NCBI GenBank assembly: GCA_903824785.1
Contig: CAIJYD010000075.1
Location: 1-50,062 of the forward strand
Source: an uncultured Bacteroidota bacterium
GTDB lineage: Bacteria > Bacteroidota > Bacteroidia > Bacteroidales > VadinHA17
Reading direction: 5' to 3'
Length of the DNA stretch: 50,062 nt
Part shown: positions 8,704 to 17,802 of the stretch, one piece after another
Numbering within the stretch: position 1 is the stretch's first letter
How the letters are laid out: each line of letters starts with the position of its first letter
The notes under the pieces: generated by a model
What the model saw: the letters and a program-made list of their open reading frames with translations, nothing else
Databases searched by the model: none
What the model was told of the DNA's origin: nothing
Program-made: the position numbers and the translations under genes

Positions 8704-10641
8704 CTATTTCTGTTTTCCAGCAACCATATTATTATCGATGAGCCGGCCGTTATATGTCTGAATTATCGCTTTCAGCTTTTCTTCCATAAGCGACTGCAGT
8801 TCAGGACTTTTGCCAATAAGGCTCTTTTCCAGATATGTATCATTCTTATAGTCAAATAATCCGAAAGACTTATTATCAATCATTTCCAGAATATGATCTT
8901 TCATATAAAGGTGATAGTTACTGCCTGAGGTATTGAATGCAAATGATTCAACGGAATCCTCCAGCAGGTTGTTCCCAAAGGCAATATATTCTTCATCAAA
9001 ATTCAGATAACTCAAAACAGTTGGCATAATATCAATCTGTTGTGCAATTCTCTTCTTAATACCTTTTAAATCGCTACCCGGTTTATAAAACACGACAGGA
9101 ATGCAGTACGAGCCAAAATTATTCTGAAATTCCGCATGTATCGACTCATTTGTATGGTCGGCGGTAATTACAAAAAGTGTGTTGCTAAACCATGGGCTCC
9201 TGGATATTTCGGTGAACATCTCCCTAAGGGCAAAATCTGTATAACCAACAACCTCAACGATTGGAGCCGGACCTTTTTTAAACTTCCCTGCATATTTCTT
9301 TGGAACTTCAAATGGATGGTGTGATGAAACTGAAAAGATGGAGGCAAGAAATGGTTGCTTAAAAGTATTTAGTTGATTTGCAAAGAAATGGAAAAAAGGC
9401 TCGTCCCAGACACCCCACATTCCATCGAAATCGTTTTTGTCAGGATACTGGTCAAGGCCAAAATAGTCATCAAATCCGGCAATCTTAGCAAATGAATCAA
9501 ATCCCATTGAGCCATTTGGTGCACCATGAAAAAAAGCGGTATAGTAACCTTTCCTTTTAAGAAGTTCGGGAAGTCCGTTGATCTTATTATTGGCATAATG
9601 CGAAATGGTATATGGTGTTTCGAGAGAAGGAACCGATGCCAGAATTGATGGCATAGCATCAATTGATTTCTTCCCGTTCGCAATCGATACGTCGAATGTC
9701 AGGCTTACACTGATCAGCGAATCAATGAAAGGGGTATAACCCTTATAAGTTCCTCCCTCGAGGTTTGGGTTTAATGCACCAATATATTCCCTCGCGAAAC
9801 TCTCAAGAATAATAATAACAACGTTCTGTTTTGAAAAAGGACCGGTTGGTTTTGGAATAATGTGAGGATTATATATCTCATTAAGCTTCTTGCTGTCAAA
9901 GAATTCATATTTCACGAGCGCTTTTTTGTCGAAAGTACGGAAGAAACTGAATGGGGTATTTAGAACGATAGCAACGTCGCGCGGAGTTTCAACATAACGC
10001 GCAGCATTACTGATAGTTATTGGGCGTGTTGAATGTTTATAACCCCCTCTTGCAGCACCGATAACAAGGGCAATAACCAATGGAATCATTAATACATTTA
10101 CTCCATAATAGAGAATTCTGCCTGAAGTCTCAGGTTTTTTAGGCACCAGCTTTCCGTAGAGGTAAACCATTAAAAACCAAGCGAAAAGGGTGAAGAGTGT
10201 TGCAGGCCAGTAATCGAACAAAAACCTGAAGAATAATCTCACCATATTGGTTTCATGTTCAAATGTCTTAAAAACATCGGCAGTTGCTCTTTTATCTACA
10301 AACCTGTAATAAACAAAGTCCATCCCGTTCATTGCAATAGCAATTCCGTTTGTAACAAAATACACATATTTAACAACGGACTGATAAACTGCATTATACC
10401 TGATATCAAAAGGTATAATACTCAACAATATAAAAAGCATGTTGATATAGACTATCGCTGAAATATCAAATGCAAGACCGCCTTTAAGAATGATAAAAAA
10501 CTGATCAGGAGTTACTCCCGGGAACATTTTATAATTAAAAATAAAAAAACCAATCCTGCACAGGGAAAAGAGCAGCATGATAAGTAAAATCCTGTAGACC
10601 AGAACTACAAATATATTTCGGGAAAACAACCAGTTCTTCAT
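8704..10641 (-). CDS. LTA synthase-family membrane sulfatase/phosphoglycerol transferase
   Basis: The 645-aa protein has about five N-terminal membrane segments (within residues 9-195) and a large extracytoplasmic sulfatase-fold domain, the architecture of LtaS-like enzymes. Visible motifs are VVIIILESFAREYIG (metal-binding Glu), GKKSIDAMPSILAS (the Ser aligned with the nucleophilic Thr of LtaS), and FVITADHTNES (Asp-His metal ligands). Gram-negative Bacteroidota lack lipoteichoic acid, so the likely job is transfer of a phosphoglycerol or phosphoethanolamine-type group to an envelope glycan or lipid; this is inference. It has its own consensus promoter within the 3' end of the upstream gene. 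Confidence 0.88.
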   Translation of the reverse strand: MKNWLFSRNIFVVLVYRILLIMLLFSLCRIGFFIFNYKMFPGVTPDQFFIILKGGLAFDISAIVYINMLFILLSIIPFDIRYNAVYQSVVKYVYFVTNGIAIAMNGMDFVYYRFVDKRATADVFKTFEHETNMVRLFFRFLFDYWPATLFTLFAWFLMVYLYGKLVPKKPETSGRILYYGVNVLMIPLVIALVIGAARGGYKHSTRPITISNAARYVETPRDVAIVLNTPFSFFRTFDKKALVKYEFFDSKKLNEIYNPHIIPKPTGPFSKQNVVIIILESFAREYIGALNPNLEGGTYKGYTPFIDSLISVSLTFDVSIANGKKSIDAMPSILASVPSLETPYTISHYANNKINGLPELLKRKGYYTAFFHGAPNGSMGFDSFAKIAGFDDYFGLDQYPDKNDFDGMWGVWDEPFFHFFANQLNTFKQPFLASIFSVSSHHPFEVPKKYAGKFKKGPAPIVEVVGYTDFALREMFTEISRSPWFSNTLFVITADHTNESIHAEFQNNFGSYCIPVVFYKPGSDLKGIKKRIAQQIDIMPTVLSYLNFDEEYIAFGNNLLEDSVESFAFNTSGSNYHLYMKDHILEMIDNKSFGLFDYKNDTYLEKSLIGKSPELQSLMEEKLKAIIQTYNGRLIDNNMVAGKQK

Positions 10642-10753
10642 TCGTTTATAATATGTTTTTAAAAGTATGTTTAACCCCGGAGGGCTAACTGTATATGTTA
10701 AAAAATAAAATAGCCATTATCTGACACACTTGTCAGCTATAATAGTGAAGGTT

Positions 10754-10784
10754 CAAAACTATTAAAACTACTTCTGAGTTGCAA
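10754..10784 (-). promoter_or_regulatory. Promoter for the LTA synthase-like gene (TTG-N20-TAGTTTTG)
   Basis: On the minus strand TTG (10784-10782) is followed after 20 nt by TAGTTTTG (10761-10754), matching the Bacteroidota -33/-7 consensus. It overlaps the 3' end of the upstream 225-codon gene and predicts a leader of roughly 110 nt. The leader contains a small perfect hairpin CTGACA-CACT-TGTCAG at 10721-10736. Confidence 0.55.
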
Positions 10785-11445
10785 GCTTAATCTTCTTTAT
10801 CCACAAAAGTACCTCCTTATAATCAGACGGACCCTTTGCCGGACCATACTCGATGCCCAGGGTAAAAGGCATTGCTCCGCCACCCTCTTTAGAGTTCCTT
10901 AACGGCAGTTTGGCAACCGGCATAACCAGTTTATAGTTTAGAATATTATCCTTTCCGAATTTTAAGAGACCTCTGAAATTATCTGCATTATCTGCAGGAA
11001 AACGTCTCTCTTCCTCGCTTGTAAAGCCAACAAGTTCAATTGTATTCGGAAGAAAATGCGGGTCAGTAATTATAATATTCTGATTGGTTTTATTGCCTGA
11101 CCGGCCTGATTTATCTCCGCCTGCCTGATTCTTTGAAGCCGTTGGAAAGCGAACTCCCATCTCCCGAGCTAACCGGCTATCCATATTGATCCAGACGGTA
11201 AGCCCTTGTGTAAGTATTCTTTCCTGTACACTACGGTCTTCCACCAGCAGGTTGACATAGACATTACTATTGTCATTTGAGATAGTATAGAAGAGTTTTC
11301 CTTTATTGAAAAAATGATACTTCCCGGCAGGAAGTTCTCCCTCTGCATATCCTTTCTCATGCCATGGACTCTGGAAAAGCTTGCCATCCTGCGAAAAAAT
11401 GTTCACAAAAAAAAAGAGTAAAATACCTGATAAAATTGCTTTCAT
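10768..11445 (-). CDS. Exported protein of unknown function
   Basis: A 225-aa protein with a convincing Sec signal peptide (MKAILSGILLFFFVNIFSQ, predicted cut after about residue 19). The mature part is a predicted mostly beta protein: YHFFNKGKLFYTISNDNSNVYVNLLVEDRSV resembles a carbohydrate-binding DOMON-like start, and a Gly/Lys/Asn-rich linker lies near 105-125. I do not recognise a named family. It lies downstream of the Yip1-like gene on the same strand, 76 nt away, with a terminator-like hairpin ending only 10 nt before its start codon. It is therefore probably expressed by regulated read-through, since no room for a separate promoter is left after the hairpin. Confidence 0.75.
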   Translation of the reverse strand: MKAILSGILLFFFVNIFSQDGKLFQSPWHEKGYAEGELPAGKYHFFNKGKLFYTISNDNSNVYVNLLVEDRSVQERILTQGLTVWINMDSRLAREMGVRFPTASKNQAGGDKSGRSGNKTNQNIIITDPHFLPNTIELVGFTSEEERRFPADNADNFRGLLKFGKDNILNYKLVMPVAKLPLRNSKEGGGAMPFTLGIEYGPAKGPSDYKEVLLWIKKIKLATQK

Positions 11446-11454
11446 AATCTTAAT

Positions 11455-11498
11455 AAAAAAAGCCAGGTCCGGTTAATTTGGATTCGTCGGAACCTGGC
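11455..11498 (-). terminator. Intrinsic terminator / possible attenuator between the Yip1-like and exported-protein genes
   Basis: On the minus strand GCCAGGTTCCG (11498-11488) pairs with CGGACCTGGC (11471-11462) with one bulged base, a 16-nt loop, and a T7 run (11461-11455). This is a strong intrinsic terminator shape for the Yip1-like gene. The T run ends 10 nt before the ATG of the next gene, so it may control that gene by attenuation. Confidence 0.8.
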
Positions 11499-11521
11499 GG
11501 AATAATATTCTGTATGTTTAT

Positions 11522-12175
11522 CTACTTATTCTCCATATCTTTAAGAAGCTCCTTCATGTCAGACTTATTAAACTCGTTCATGAACTGATTAGCTTTTCTC
11601 TTTGCACCCAGACCTATCAGAGAAAAAAGCACAATAATTGCGATAAGTATGTACAGAACGATCTTGGAAGTCTCCGGCTTTGCTTTAAGTGTTTCAACAA
11701 GAGCATTATACAGCAGCCATAGGCTAAATACATTTACTAAGAGACCTACTGCAACGCCCAGATAAATATTCAGGCCGGCAGCAAATCCAAGTGCAGCACT
11801 GATAGGCAGAACTACCATTAAAGTAGCAGTAACCCTTACGTTAGCTTCGAAATCGGTATTTCCTTTACAGATCGAAGAGATGATCAGTACAAACACAGCA
11901 CCAATGAATAACCCTATAACAGAGGTAAAGATGTATCCGACAAAAACCATTATTCCTGCAGCACCACCAAGCAAACCGCCTGTCACTGCACCTATTTTCA
12001 GAAGGCTCCACAGGAATGCAAAAACACCTGCAATTGCACCATAAATTACTGCCTTTATCAAAGGTTCCGACATTCCTCCGGTAGTTTTCAGTGTGGAGAA
12101 GTAAGATTTCGGATTTTTAAGGACATCTGTTGACTCCTTAATAAACTCATTAAGATCAAAGGTTCCGTTGCTCAT
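11522..12175 (-). CDS. Yip1-domain-like integral membrane protein
   Basis: The 217-aa protein has a short soluble N-terminus (containing LKNPKSYFSTLKTTGG, the usual 'P..ff..l...gg...P' lead-in of Yip1-type proteins) followed by about five hydrophobic segments between residues 35 and 185 and a charged C-terminal tail (NKSDMKELLKDMENK). Bacterial Yip1-domain proteins are common but functionally uncharacterised inner-membrane proteins. The gene is followed by a strong terminator hairpin. No clear -7 box is visible in the 275 nt upstream. Confidence 0.75.
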   Translation of the reverse strand: MSNGTFDLNEFIKESTDVLKNPKSYFSTLKTTGGMSEPLIKAVIYGAIAGVFAFLWSLLKIGAVTGGLLGGAAGIMVFVGYIFTSVIGLFIGAVFVLIISSICKGNTDFEANVRVTATLMVVLPISAALGFAAGLNIYLGVAVGLLVNVFSLWLLYNALVETLKAKPETSKIVLYILIAIIVLFSLIGLGAKRKANQFMNEFNKSDMKELLKDMENK

Positions 12176-12450
12176 AGTCTAAATGTTTAATTAGGATTAT
12201 TAATAATAAATACTTGATAATTTGTATTTTATGCATTTTCTCAGGAAACTGCCAATAAGAATCTGATTACAATAAATTCAATATTTCCAAATAGTTCAAT
12301 CAGCGAAATCTATTATTCAAAATGCAATTCTGAATATCCGGATGTAAATTGAATTAGCTATTTAAAACCGGAATCCGGGAATTAAAACTCCAAGTTAGAA
12401 AAATATTTCTTTCAATTGCCAAATAATGATAAAAAAGAGCTGTATTTGAT

Positions 12451-14343
12451 TTATTCCAGGTAAGTATAACCATATAAGCCCGAACGATAATTGGAAAGAA
12501 ACTCCTTTCCTTCCTCAAGGGTTATTATCCCTGCCTTAACAGATGATGTAACCCACGATTCAACCGTCCTCACCATCTTCTTGGAATTATACTGCACATA
12601 ATCAAGCACTTCAGCCACTGTCTCTCCATCAATTATCTGGTCTATTTTATAACCATCGCCATCTATTGATACATGTACCGCATTTGTATCTCCAAACAGA
12701 TTATGAAGATCACCAAGGATCTCCTGGTATGCACCTACCAGAAATACACCAAGATAATAAGGCTCTTTCCCTTTCAGAGAATGAACAGGAAGATGGTGTG
12801 ATGAATTGCGGGTTGAAATAAAGTTATCTATCTTTCCATCTGAATCGCATGTCATATCCTGAATTGTGGCTGTCCGCAAAGGTTCTTCATTCAGTCTGTG
12901 AATAGGCATTATCGGAAAGATCTGATCGATGGCCCATGCATCGGGAAGCGACTGAAAAAGAGAAAAGTTACAGAAATATTTGTCGGAAAGTATCCTTGAA
13001 ATCTGACGCAACTCTTCAGGGACATGTTTGGTTATATTGGCCATCAGGTAAACTTTTCTTGCAATAGACCAGAACAACCTCTCGATCTGAGCCCTGGTTT
13101 TCAGGTCAACAAGCCCGAAACTGAACCTGTCGAGAGCCTCTTCCCTGATCTGCTGGGCATCGTGCCATGTCTCAAGCATTCTGGACTGGTTAATATTATC
13201 CCATAACAGGTAGAGTTCCTTCACAAGTTCATGATCCTGTTCATTGATAAGGTCTTCGGTATCCCACGAAGGAAGGGTGGTTGTTTCAAGAACCTCAAAT
13301 ATCAGCAGAGAATGATGTGCGGTAAGCGACCTGCCTGATTCGGTAATAATATTCGGATGCGGAATATTATTCTTGTTACTGGCATCAACAAAAGTACTTA
13401 TTGAATCATTTACATACTCCTGTATTGTATAGTTAACGCTACTTTCGCTATTTGATGATCCGGTTCCGTCATAATCAACACCCAGTCCACCTCCAATATC
13501 TACAAAATCGACATTAAAGCCGAGGTTCCTGAGCTGTACATAAAACTGTGAAGCTTCGCGCAATGCAATTTTAATACGCCTGATCTTTGTAACCTGGCTC
13601 CCTATATGAAAATGGATAAGCTTGAGGCAATCCCTCATCTTGCTTTTCTCAATAAAATCGATTGCTTCAAGCAACTCGCTCGAGGTAAGTCCGAATTTGC
13701 TTATATCACCACCCGAATCCTCCCATTTCCCGCTGCCGACACTTGCAAGCTTAATGCGAATTCCGAGATTAGGCTTAACCTTCAGTCGTTTTGCAATAGT
13801 AGTGATCAGCTTCAGCTCATTAAGTTTTTCAACTACCAGAAATATTCTTTTACCCATCTTCTGGGCCAGAAGTGCAAGCTCTATGTAATCTTCATCCTTG
13901 TACCCGTTACATATAATAAGCGATTCAGGGTCGGTGTTGATTGCTATAACAGCATGAAGTTCAGGCTTTGATCCGGCTTCCAGACCAATATTGAATTTTT
14001 TACCGTGGCTCACAATCTCCTCCACCACCGGTCGCATCTGATTAACTTTTATGGGATAGATAATAAAATTCTGAGCTTTGTACCCATACTCCTCCGAAGC
14101 CGATTTGAAACAATTCGAGATACTTATTATACGGTCATCAAGGATATCAGGAAACCTTACCAGAACCGGGGCGGAAACATCCGACAATATAAGTTCATCA
14201 AGCAGATCCTTAAGATCGACAGATACTCCGTTCCTTTGAGGCGTAACAATAACATTTCCCTTTTCATTTATGGAAAAGTAATCAACTCCCCAACCGTTTA
14301 TGTTGTATAATTCAGCAGAATCTTCAACTCTCCATTTTCTCAT
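12451..14343 (-). CDS. speA: Biosynthetic arginine decarboxylase
   Basis: PLP enzyme converting arginine to agmatine, the first step of the agmatine route to putrescine and spermidine. The 630-aa length is right for SpeA-type (fold III alanine-racemase-like) decarboxylases. The PLP lysine is in YPIKVNQ near residue 98. HFHIGSQ and VDIGGGLGVDYDG form the phosphate-binding part of the barrel, and DMTCDSDGKID near 495-505 holds the active-site Cys and Asp contributed to the partner subunit. The ATG at 14343 gives the standard N-terminus (WRVEDSAELYNINGWG). It is divergent from the cold-shock gene, with a 259-nt region between them. No other polyamine gene is in the window. Confidence 0.96.
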   Translation of the reverse strand: MRKWRVEDSAELYNINGWGVDYFSINEKGNVIVTPQRNGVSVDLKDLLDELILSDVSAPVLVRFPDILDDRIISISNCFKSASEEYGYKAQNFIIYPIKVNQMRPVVEEIVSHGKKFNIGLEAGSKPELHAVIAINTDPESLIICNGYKDEDYIELALLAQKMGKRIFLVVEKLNELKLITTIAKRLKVKPNLGIRIKLASVGSGKWEDSGGDISKFGLTSSELLEAIDFIEKSKMRDCLKLIHFHIGSQVTKIRRIKIALREASQFYVQLRNLGFNVDFVDIGGGLGVDYDGTGSSNSESSVNYTIQEYVNDSISTFVDASNKNNIPHPNIITESGRSLTAHHSLLIFEVLETTTLPSWDTEDLINEQDHELVKELYLLWDNINQSRMLETWHDAQQIREEALDRFSFGLVDLKTRAQIERLFWSIARKVYLMANITKHVPEELRQISRILSDKYFCNFSLFQSLPDAWAIDQIFPIMPIHRLNEEPLRTATIQDMTCDSDGKIDNFISTRNSSHHLPVHSLKGKEPYYLGVFLVGAYQEILGDLHNLFGDTNAVHVSIDGDGYKIDQIIDGETVAEVLDYVQYNSKKMVRTVESWVTSSVKAGIITLEEGKEFLSNYRSGLYGYTYLE

Positions 14344-14602
14344 GCTCAGATTTTTCCGTGGTTAATCAGACTGCAAATGTCAGAATAAATTGTATTTTTT
14401 ACAATGTTATCAAAATATCATCAATTCATATTACTAAAAATGAATAAATGTTGGAAATTGAAGCCCTGATTTACTCCAGTCACGTTCTGAATGAAATAAA
14501 ATGCGAAGAAAATCAATTAAATATCAGTTTATTATAAAATAATTTAGATTATTTGAAATTTAATTCATATCTTGCGACCTTAATTTTAAAAAATAGAATA
14601 AA

Positions 14603-14794
14603 ATGAACAAAGGAACAGTAAAATTTTTTAATGTGTCAAAAGGATTTGGATTCATTAAAGACGCAGATTCGGATAATGAATATTTTGTACATGTATCTGG
14701 TCTGAAAGATCAGATTAAAGAGAATGATGAAGTTACATTTGAACTTCAGGAAGGCAAAAAAGGAATTAATGCAGTAGACGTAAGGCTAGCTTAG
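14603..14794 (+). CDS. Cold-shock domain protein (CspA family)
   Basis: A 63-aa single cold-shock domain, an RNA/ssDNA-binding OB fold that melts RNA structure. RNP1 KGFGFIKD and RNP2 YFVHVSGL are both present, and the GTVKFFN start is typical. It is followed by a very strong terminator 28 nt later, so it is monocistronic. The AT-rich 5' region has an approximate -7 element (TATCTTG) but no exact consensus. Whether it is cold-induced cannot be decided from sequence. Confidence 0.96.
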   Translation: MNKGTVKFFNVSKGFGFIKDADSDNEYFVHVSGLKDQIKENDEVTFELQEGKKGINAVDVRLA

Positions 14795-14821
14795 CTTATC
14801 TATACAAAGATTTATTATTCA

Positions 14822-14849
14822 AAGTCCCGCTTCCGGCGGGACTTTTTTT
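14822..14849 (+). terminator. Strong intrinsic terminator after the cold-shock gene
   Basis: AAGTCCCGC (14822-14830) pairs perfectly with GCGGGACTT (14836-14844) around a 5-nt loop and runs into T7 (14843-14849). This is a textbook Rho-independent terminator. Confidence 0.95.
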
Positions 14850-14908
14850 ATTATTCGTATTCTCTCTTTTGAAAGATATTCAGACATTCAAACTTTAAAA
14901 AAATCAGT

Positions 14909-15022
14909 CTACTGTCTTTTCTTTTCTTCTTTTTTGGCTTTTTTTGCAGCCCGTTTTTCTTTCAGATTTTTTGTCGGCTCTTTCTTGGTGTTATTCTGTT
15001 CTTTAGCTTTTTCGTGTGACAT
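14909..15022 (-). CDS. Small highly basic, lysine-rich protein (37 aa)
   Basis: A short ORF from ATG at 15022 to TAG at 14909. The protein begins MSHEKAKEQNNTKKEP and ends with a helical Lys/Glu/Ala tract (KRAAKKAKKEEKKRQ). More than a third of the residues are lysine and none are cysteine or aromatic. Such tiny Lys/Glu-rich 'MSHEKAKEQ' proteins occur in Bacteroidota from memory, and the composition suggests a nucleic-acid- or ribosome-associated peptide, but no function is known. It is convergent with the cold-shock gene and upstream of, in the same direction as, pgl. Low-complexity coding could be fortuitous, so confidence is moderate. Confidence 0.6.
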   Translation of the reverse strand: MSHEKAKEQNNTKKEPTKNLKEKRAAKKAKKEEKKRQ

Positions 15023-15118
15023 GGCTGTTTATTTTTAAGTTAATAAATAGGTATTTCAAATATAGATAAAATCATCCAATTCAATATCTCTTTTCAGATC
15101 ATGATAATTCATACTCTT

Positions 15119-15847
15119 TTATAATAACATTGCCGCCTCTTCATCGATATACCAATATAGCATACCGTGCTCAGGAACAATATAATATGAAGGAAACCCG
15201 ACTGCTTCCGGGCGTTTATTGATTATTTTTTCAATAATGTCCGCCTTTTTTTTACCTGTAATAAGAAAAATAACAGACCCTGCATTATTAATAACTCTGC
15301 CCGTAAGGGTTATTCTTTTCTGAAAAGTCACCGGATGGAATGCAACCCCGCACACATTATCAGAGTATAAAAGCTCCTTCTGGTCTGGAAAAACTGAGGC
15401 AGTATGCCCATCTTCGCCCAGTCCGAGAATTATCATATCAAACAGTGGCAGGCCATTCTTCCCGGCTGTAAAATAAGCTATTTCCTCTGCATACCGGTAA
15501 GCCTCCTTCTCGGGATCATCTTCACCATGGATCCTGTGAATGTTAACTTCCGGGATAATGATCTTATCAAGAAATTTACGCTTTGCCGTTCCATAATTAC
15601 TATCCTGGCTTGTAACAGGAACGCATCGCTCATCGCCCCAGAAAAAATGTGCATATTCCCATGGAGCCGATTTAGAAAAATGGTCGCCCAGTACCGAGAA
15701 GAGTAATTCGGGTGTTGACCCGCCCGATAATGCTACAGTAAAAGGTTCATTTTTTTCAGCCGAATCAGTTATCCGGCGAACAAGCTCCTCAGCAAATTTC
15801 TCCGCAAGTTCATACGGTGAACGGAATATTTTTACAGAACTATTCAA
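15119..15847 (-). CDS. pgl: 6-phosphogluconolactonase
   Basis: Hydrolyses 6-phosphogluconolactone in the second step of the oxidative pentose phosphate pathway. The 242-aa protein is of the DevB/SOL type: VALSGGSTPE near residue 40, FFWGDERCVP near 70, and GLGEDGHTASVFPD near 140-153 are the characteristic phosphate- and catalysis-related motifs. It lies 95 nt downstream of zwf on the same strand, so the two probably form one transcript. The next enzyme gene, gnd, often adjacent in other genomes, is not in this window. Confidence 0.95.
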   Translation of the reverse strand: MNSSVKIFRSPYELAEKFAEELVRRITDSAEKNEPFTVALSGGSTPELLFSVLGDHFSKSAPWEYAHFFWGDERCVPVTSQDSNYGTAKRKFLDKIIIPEVNIHRIHGEDDPEKEAYRYAEEIAYFTAGKNGLPLFDMIILGLGEDGHTASVFPDQKELLYSDNVCGVAFHPVTFQKRITLTGRVINNAGSVIFLITGKKKADIIEKIINKRPEAVGFPSYYIVPEHGMLYWYIDEEAAMLL

Positions 15848-15942
15848 TTTATTGTTAATATTTTAGTTACTACATTCGTAATACATACTCTGAAAGGTGT
15901 TCCCTGCTTTCATCCTGTTATTTAACAGCTATAAAAAGCACA

Positions 15943-17469
15943 TTATAACTCACAATAAAGCTCATCATCAGCCAGGTTCTTGCATGGATAACGCCAGGTA
16001 TATCCCTCCCCCTCAATAAGATCGTTGGCATGTTCCGGCCCCCAGGTGCCTGCCGGGTATCCGAATATTTTTATTTCCGGATTATTTGCCCAGGCTTTTT
16101 GAATCGGTTCGAGAAATTTCCAGGCAGTTTCAACCTCATCATCCCTTGAAAAGAGGGTGGAATCGCCCAGCATTACGTCGTGTAATAGTCTTTCGTAGGC
16201 TGATGGAACTCTTATATTGGCAAGATCTTTATAATGGAAATCCATATTTACATTCTTAACATTGAATCCTGCGCCGGGTTCTTTCATATCAAACTTAACC
16301 AAAATTCCCTCATCAGGCTGAATACGTATTATCAGCTGGTTTGCTGGCATCTTACCTGCTTCCCGCTGAAACAGGTGATGCGGTGTCGGTTTGAAATGGA
16401 TGACAATTTCTGTCACTCTCGTTGGAAGGCGTTTCCCGGTACGGATATAAAACGGTACCCCTCCCCATCTCCAGTTATTTATGAAAAACTTAACAGCAAC
16501 ATAAGTTTCTGTTCTTGAATCAACTGCAACTCCTTTTTCATTCCTGTAACCTGTAACACATTCACCGCGTATGAGGGAACCTGTATATTGCCCTCTGATT
16601 ACCTGTTTCGCAACATCCTCCTCTTTTATAGGCTGCAGCGACTGAAATACTTTTAATACTTCATTCCTTATAGCGTCTGCATCGAGTGATGAAGGTGGTT
16701 CCATTGCAGTCAATCCGACCATCTGAAGAAGGTGGTTCTGAACCATGTCCCGCAGGGCACCGGAAGAATCATAATAACCACCCCTCTCCTCAACGCCGAT
16801 ACTTTCAGCAGAAGTTATTTCAACCCTGTGTATATAATTTCTGTTCCATAGTGGCTCAAAAATACCATTTGAAAATCGCGTAACAAGCAGATTCTGAACT
16901 GTTTCCTTGCCAAGGTAATGATCAATACGATAAATCTGATCTTCACTGATAAGTTCATGCAGCCTGGCATTCAGCTTACGCCCCGATTCAAGATCATAAC
17001 CGAATGGCTTCTCAATAATGACCCTTCTGAATCCCTTTTGCTGATCGCTTAATCCTGCTGCTGCAAGATTAACTGATATAACCTCATACATACTTGGTGG
17101 TGTGGCCAGATAGAAAATATAGTTACCACCTATCCCGTATTTGTCATCCGTCTCATGCAAAAAGGTTTTCAACTCATCATATCCGCCGGCAGCGGAGTTA
17201 TCCATTGAATGATAATAAAGATCTTCAGAAAATGATGTTATCAAAGTTTTGTCAGTTTCTTTTTCCTCAGAAAAAGCGACAATTGACTCACTCATCTTCG
17301 TTCTGAAATCAGAGGTGGAAATTTTCGTTCTGCCAACACCTATAATAGCATATTTTTCAGGCATCAGCTTTTGAGATTTCAGCGAAAAAATTGCCGGTAT
17401 CAGCTTGCGTGAGGCAAGATCTCCTGATGCTCCAAAAATAACAATGATAAGGTTCTTAGGATTTTCCAT
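15943..17469 (-). CDS. zwf: Glucose-6-phosphate 1-dehydrogenase
   Basis: Oxidises glucose 6-phosphate with NADP+ (or NAD+), entry to the oxidative pentose phosphate pathway and a major NADPH source. The 508-aa protein has the dinucleotide-binding FGASGDLASRKLIPA at the N-terminus, EKPFGYDLESG near 153, and the active-site RIDHYLGKETVQN near 178 with the catalytic His-Asp environment. Length and motifs are normal. It is followed by pgl and is divergent from the gltBD leader; no exact -7 consensus on the minus strand was found in the shared 240-nt region. Confidence 0.97.
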   Translation of the reverse strand: MENPKNLIIVIFGASGDLASRKLIPAIFSLKSQKLMPEKYAIIGVGRTKISTSDFRTKMSESIVAFSEEKETDKTLITSFSEDLYYHSMDNSAAGGYDELKTFLHETDDKYGIGGNYIFYLATPPSMYEVISVNLAAAGLSDQQKGFRRVIIEKPFGYDLESGRKLNARLHELISEDQIYRIDHYLGKETVQNLLVTRFSNGIFEPLWNRNYIHRVEITSAESIGVEERGGYYDSSGALRDMVQNHLLQMVGLTAMEPPSSLDADAIRNEVLKVFQSLQPIKEEDVAKQVIRGQYTGSLIRGECVTGYRNEKGVAVDSRTETYVAVKFFINNWRWGGVPFYIRTGKRLPTRVTEIVIHFKPTPHHLFQREAGKMPANQLIIRIQPDEGILVKFDMKEPGAGFNVKNVNMDFHYKDLANIRVPSAYERLLHDVMLGDSTLFSRDDEVETAWKFLEPIQKAWANNPEIKIFGYPAGTWGPEHANDLIEGEGYTWRYPCKNLADDELYCEL

Positions 17470-17655
17470 AACAACGTGCTCAAAAAATACAGATTAACAG
17501 CGATGTAAAGAGTTACAAGGTAACAATAAAAAAAACATATTGTTTCAGAACAATGCAGATTATTGAAACATGAAAAATGATTTTAAAGAACAGGTATATA
17601 TTTTTGTACTGCTCCAATGACATTTTAATGCCTTTTATTAATATAATTATCATTC

Positions 17656-17690
17656 TTTGTAAATTTTTTAAAGAATAAGTAATATATTTG
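17656..17690 (+). promoter_or_regulatory. Candidate promoter of the gltBD leader (TTTG-N23-TATATTTG)
   Basis: TTTG (17656-17659) is followed after 23 nt by TATATTTG (17683-17690), an exact TAnnTTTG -7 box at the upper end of the accepted spacing. Transcription would begin near 17695, just before the small leader ORF and upstream of the leader terminator. Confidence 0.5.
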
Positions 17691-17710
17691 TCAGCAAATG
17701 TTAGCATTCA

Positions 17711-17770
17711 ATGAAAAATTATAAATCCATATTATCATTACGCCTCATTAAAAGGTTGTTGGGAACTTAA
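17711..17770 (+). CDS. Putative leader peptide of gltBD (19 aa)
   Basis: ATG at 17711 opens a 19-codon ORF (MKNYKSILSLRLIKRLLGT) that stops at 17768-17770. It sits between a consensus -7 box and an intrinsic terminator, all in front of gltB. Its last codons overlap a perfect 8-bp inverted repeat (CTCATTAA 17744-17751, TTAATGAG 17767-17774), and GGGAAC (17761-17766) can pair weakly with the 5' arm of the terminator. This layout is that of a translation-controlled attenuator. It is rich in Leu, Lys, Ile and Arg and has no Glu or Gln codons, so the sensed signal is unclear. Whether it is translated is inferred only. Confidence 0.45.
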   Translation: MKNYKSILSLRLIKRLLGT

Positions 17771-17802
17771 TGAGAATGGTATTTGGTATCGGATTAAAGA
17801 TG

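Noticed and set aside
17599-17606. TATTTTTG as a second plus-strand -7 box before gltB
   Set aside because: No TTG occurs within 17-23 nt upstream, and the box at 17683 is closer to the leader ORF.
17513-17707. 64-codon minus-strand frame between zwf and gltB
   Set aside because: Very AT-rich hydrophobic translation (Ile, Phe, Leu and Lys), overlaps the likely promoter region and shows no family features.
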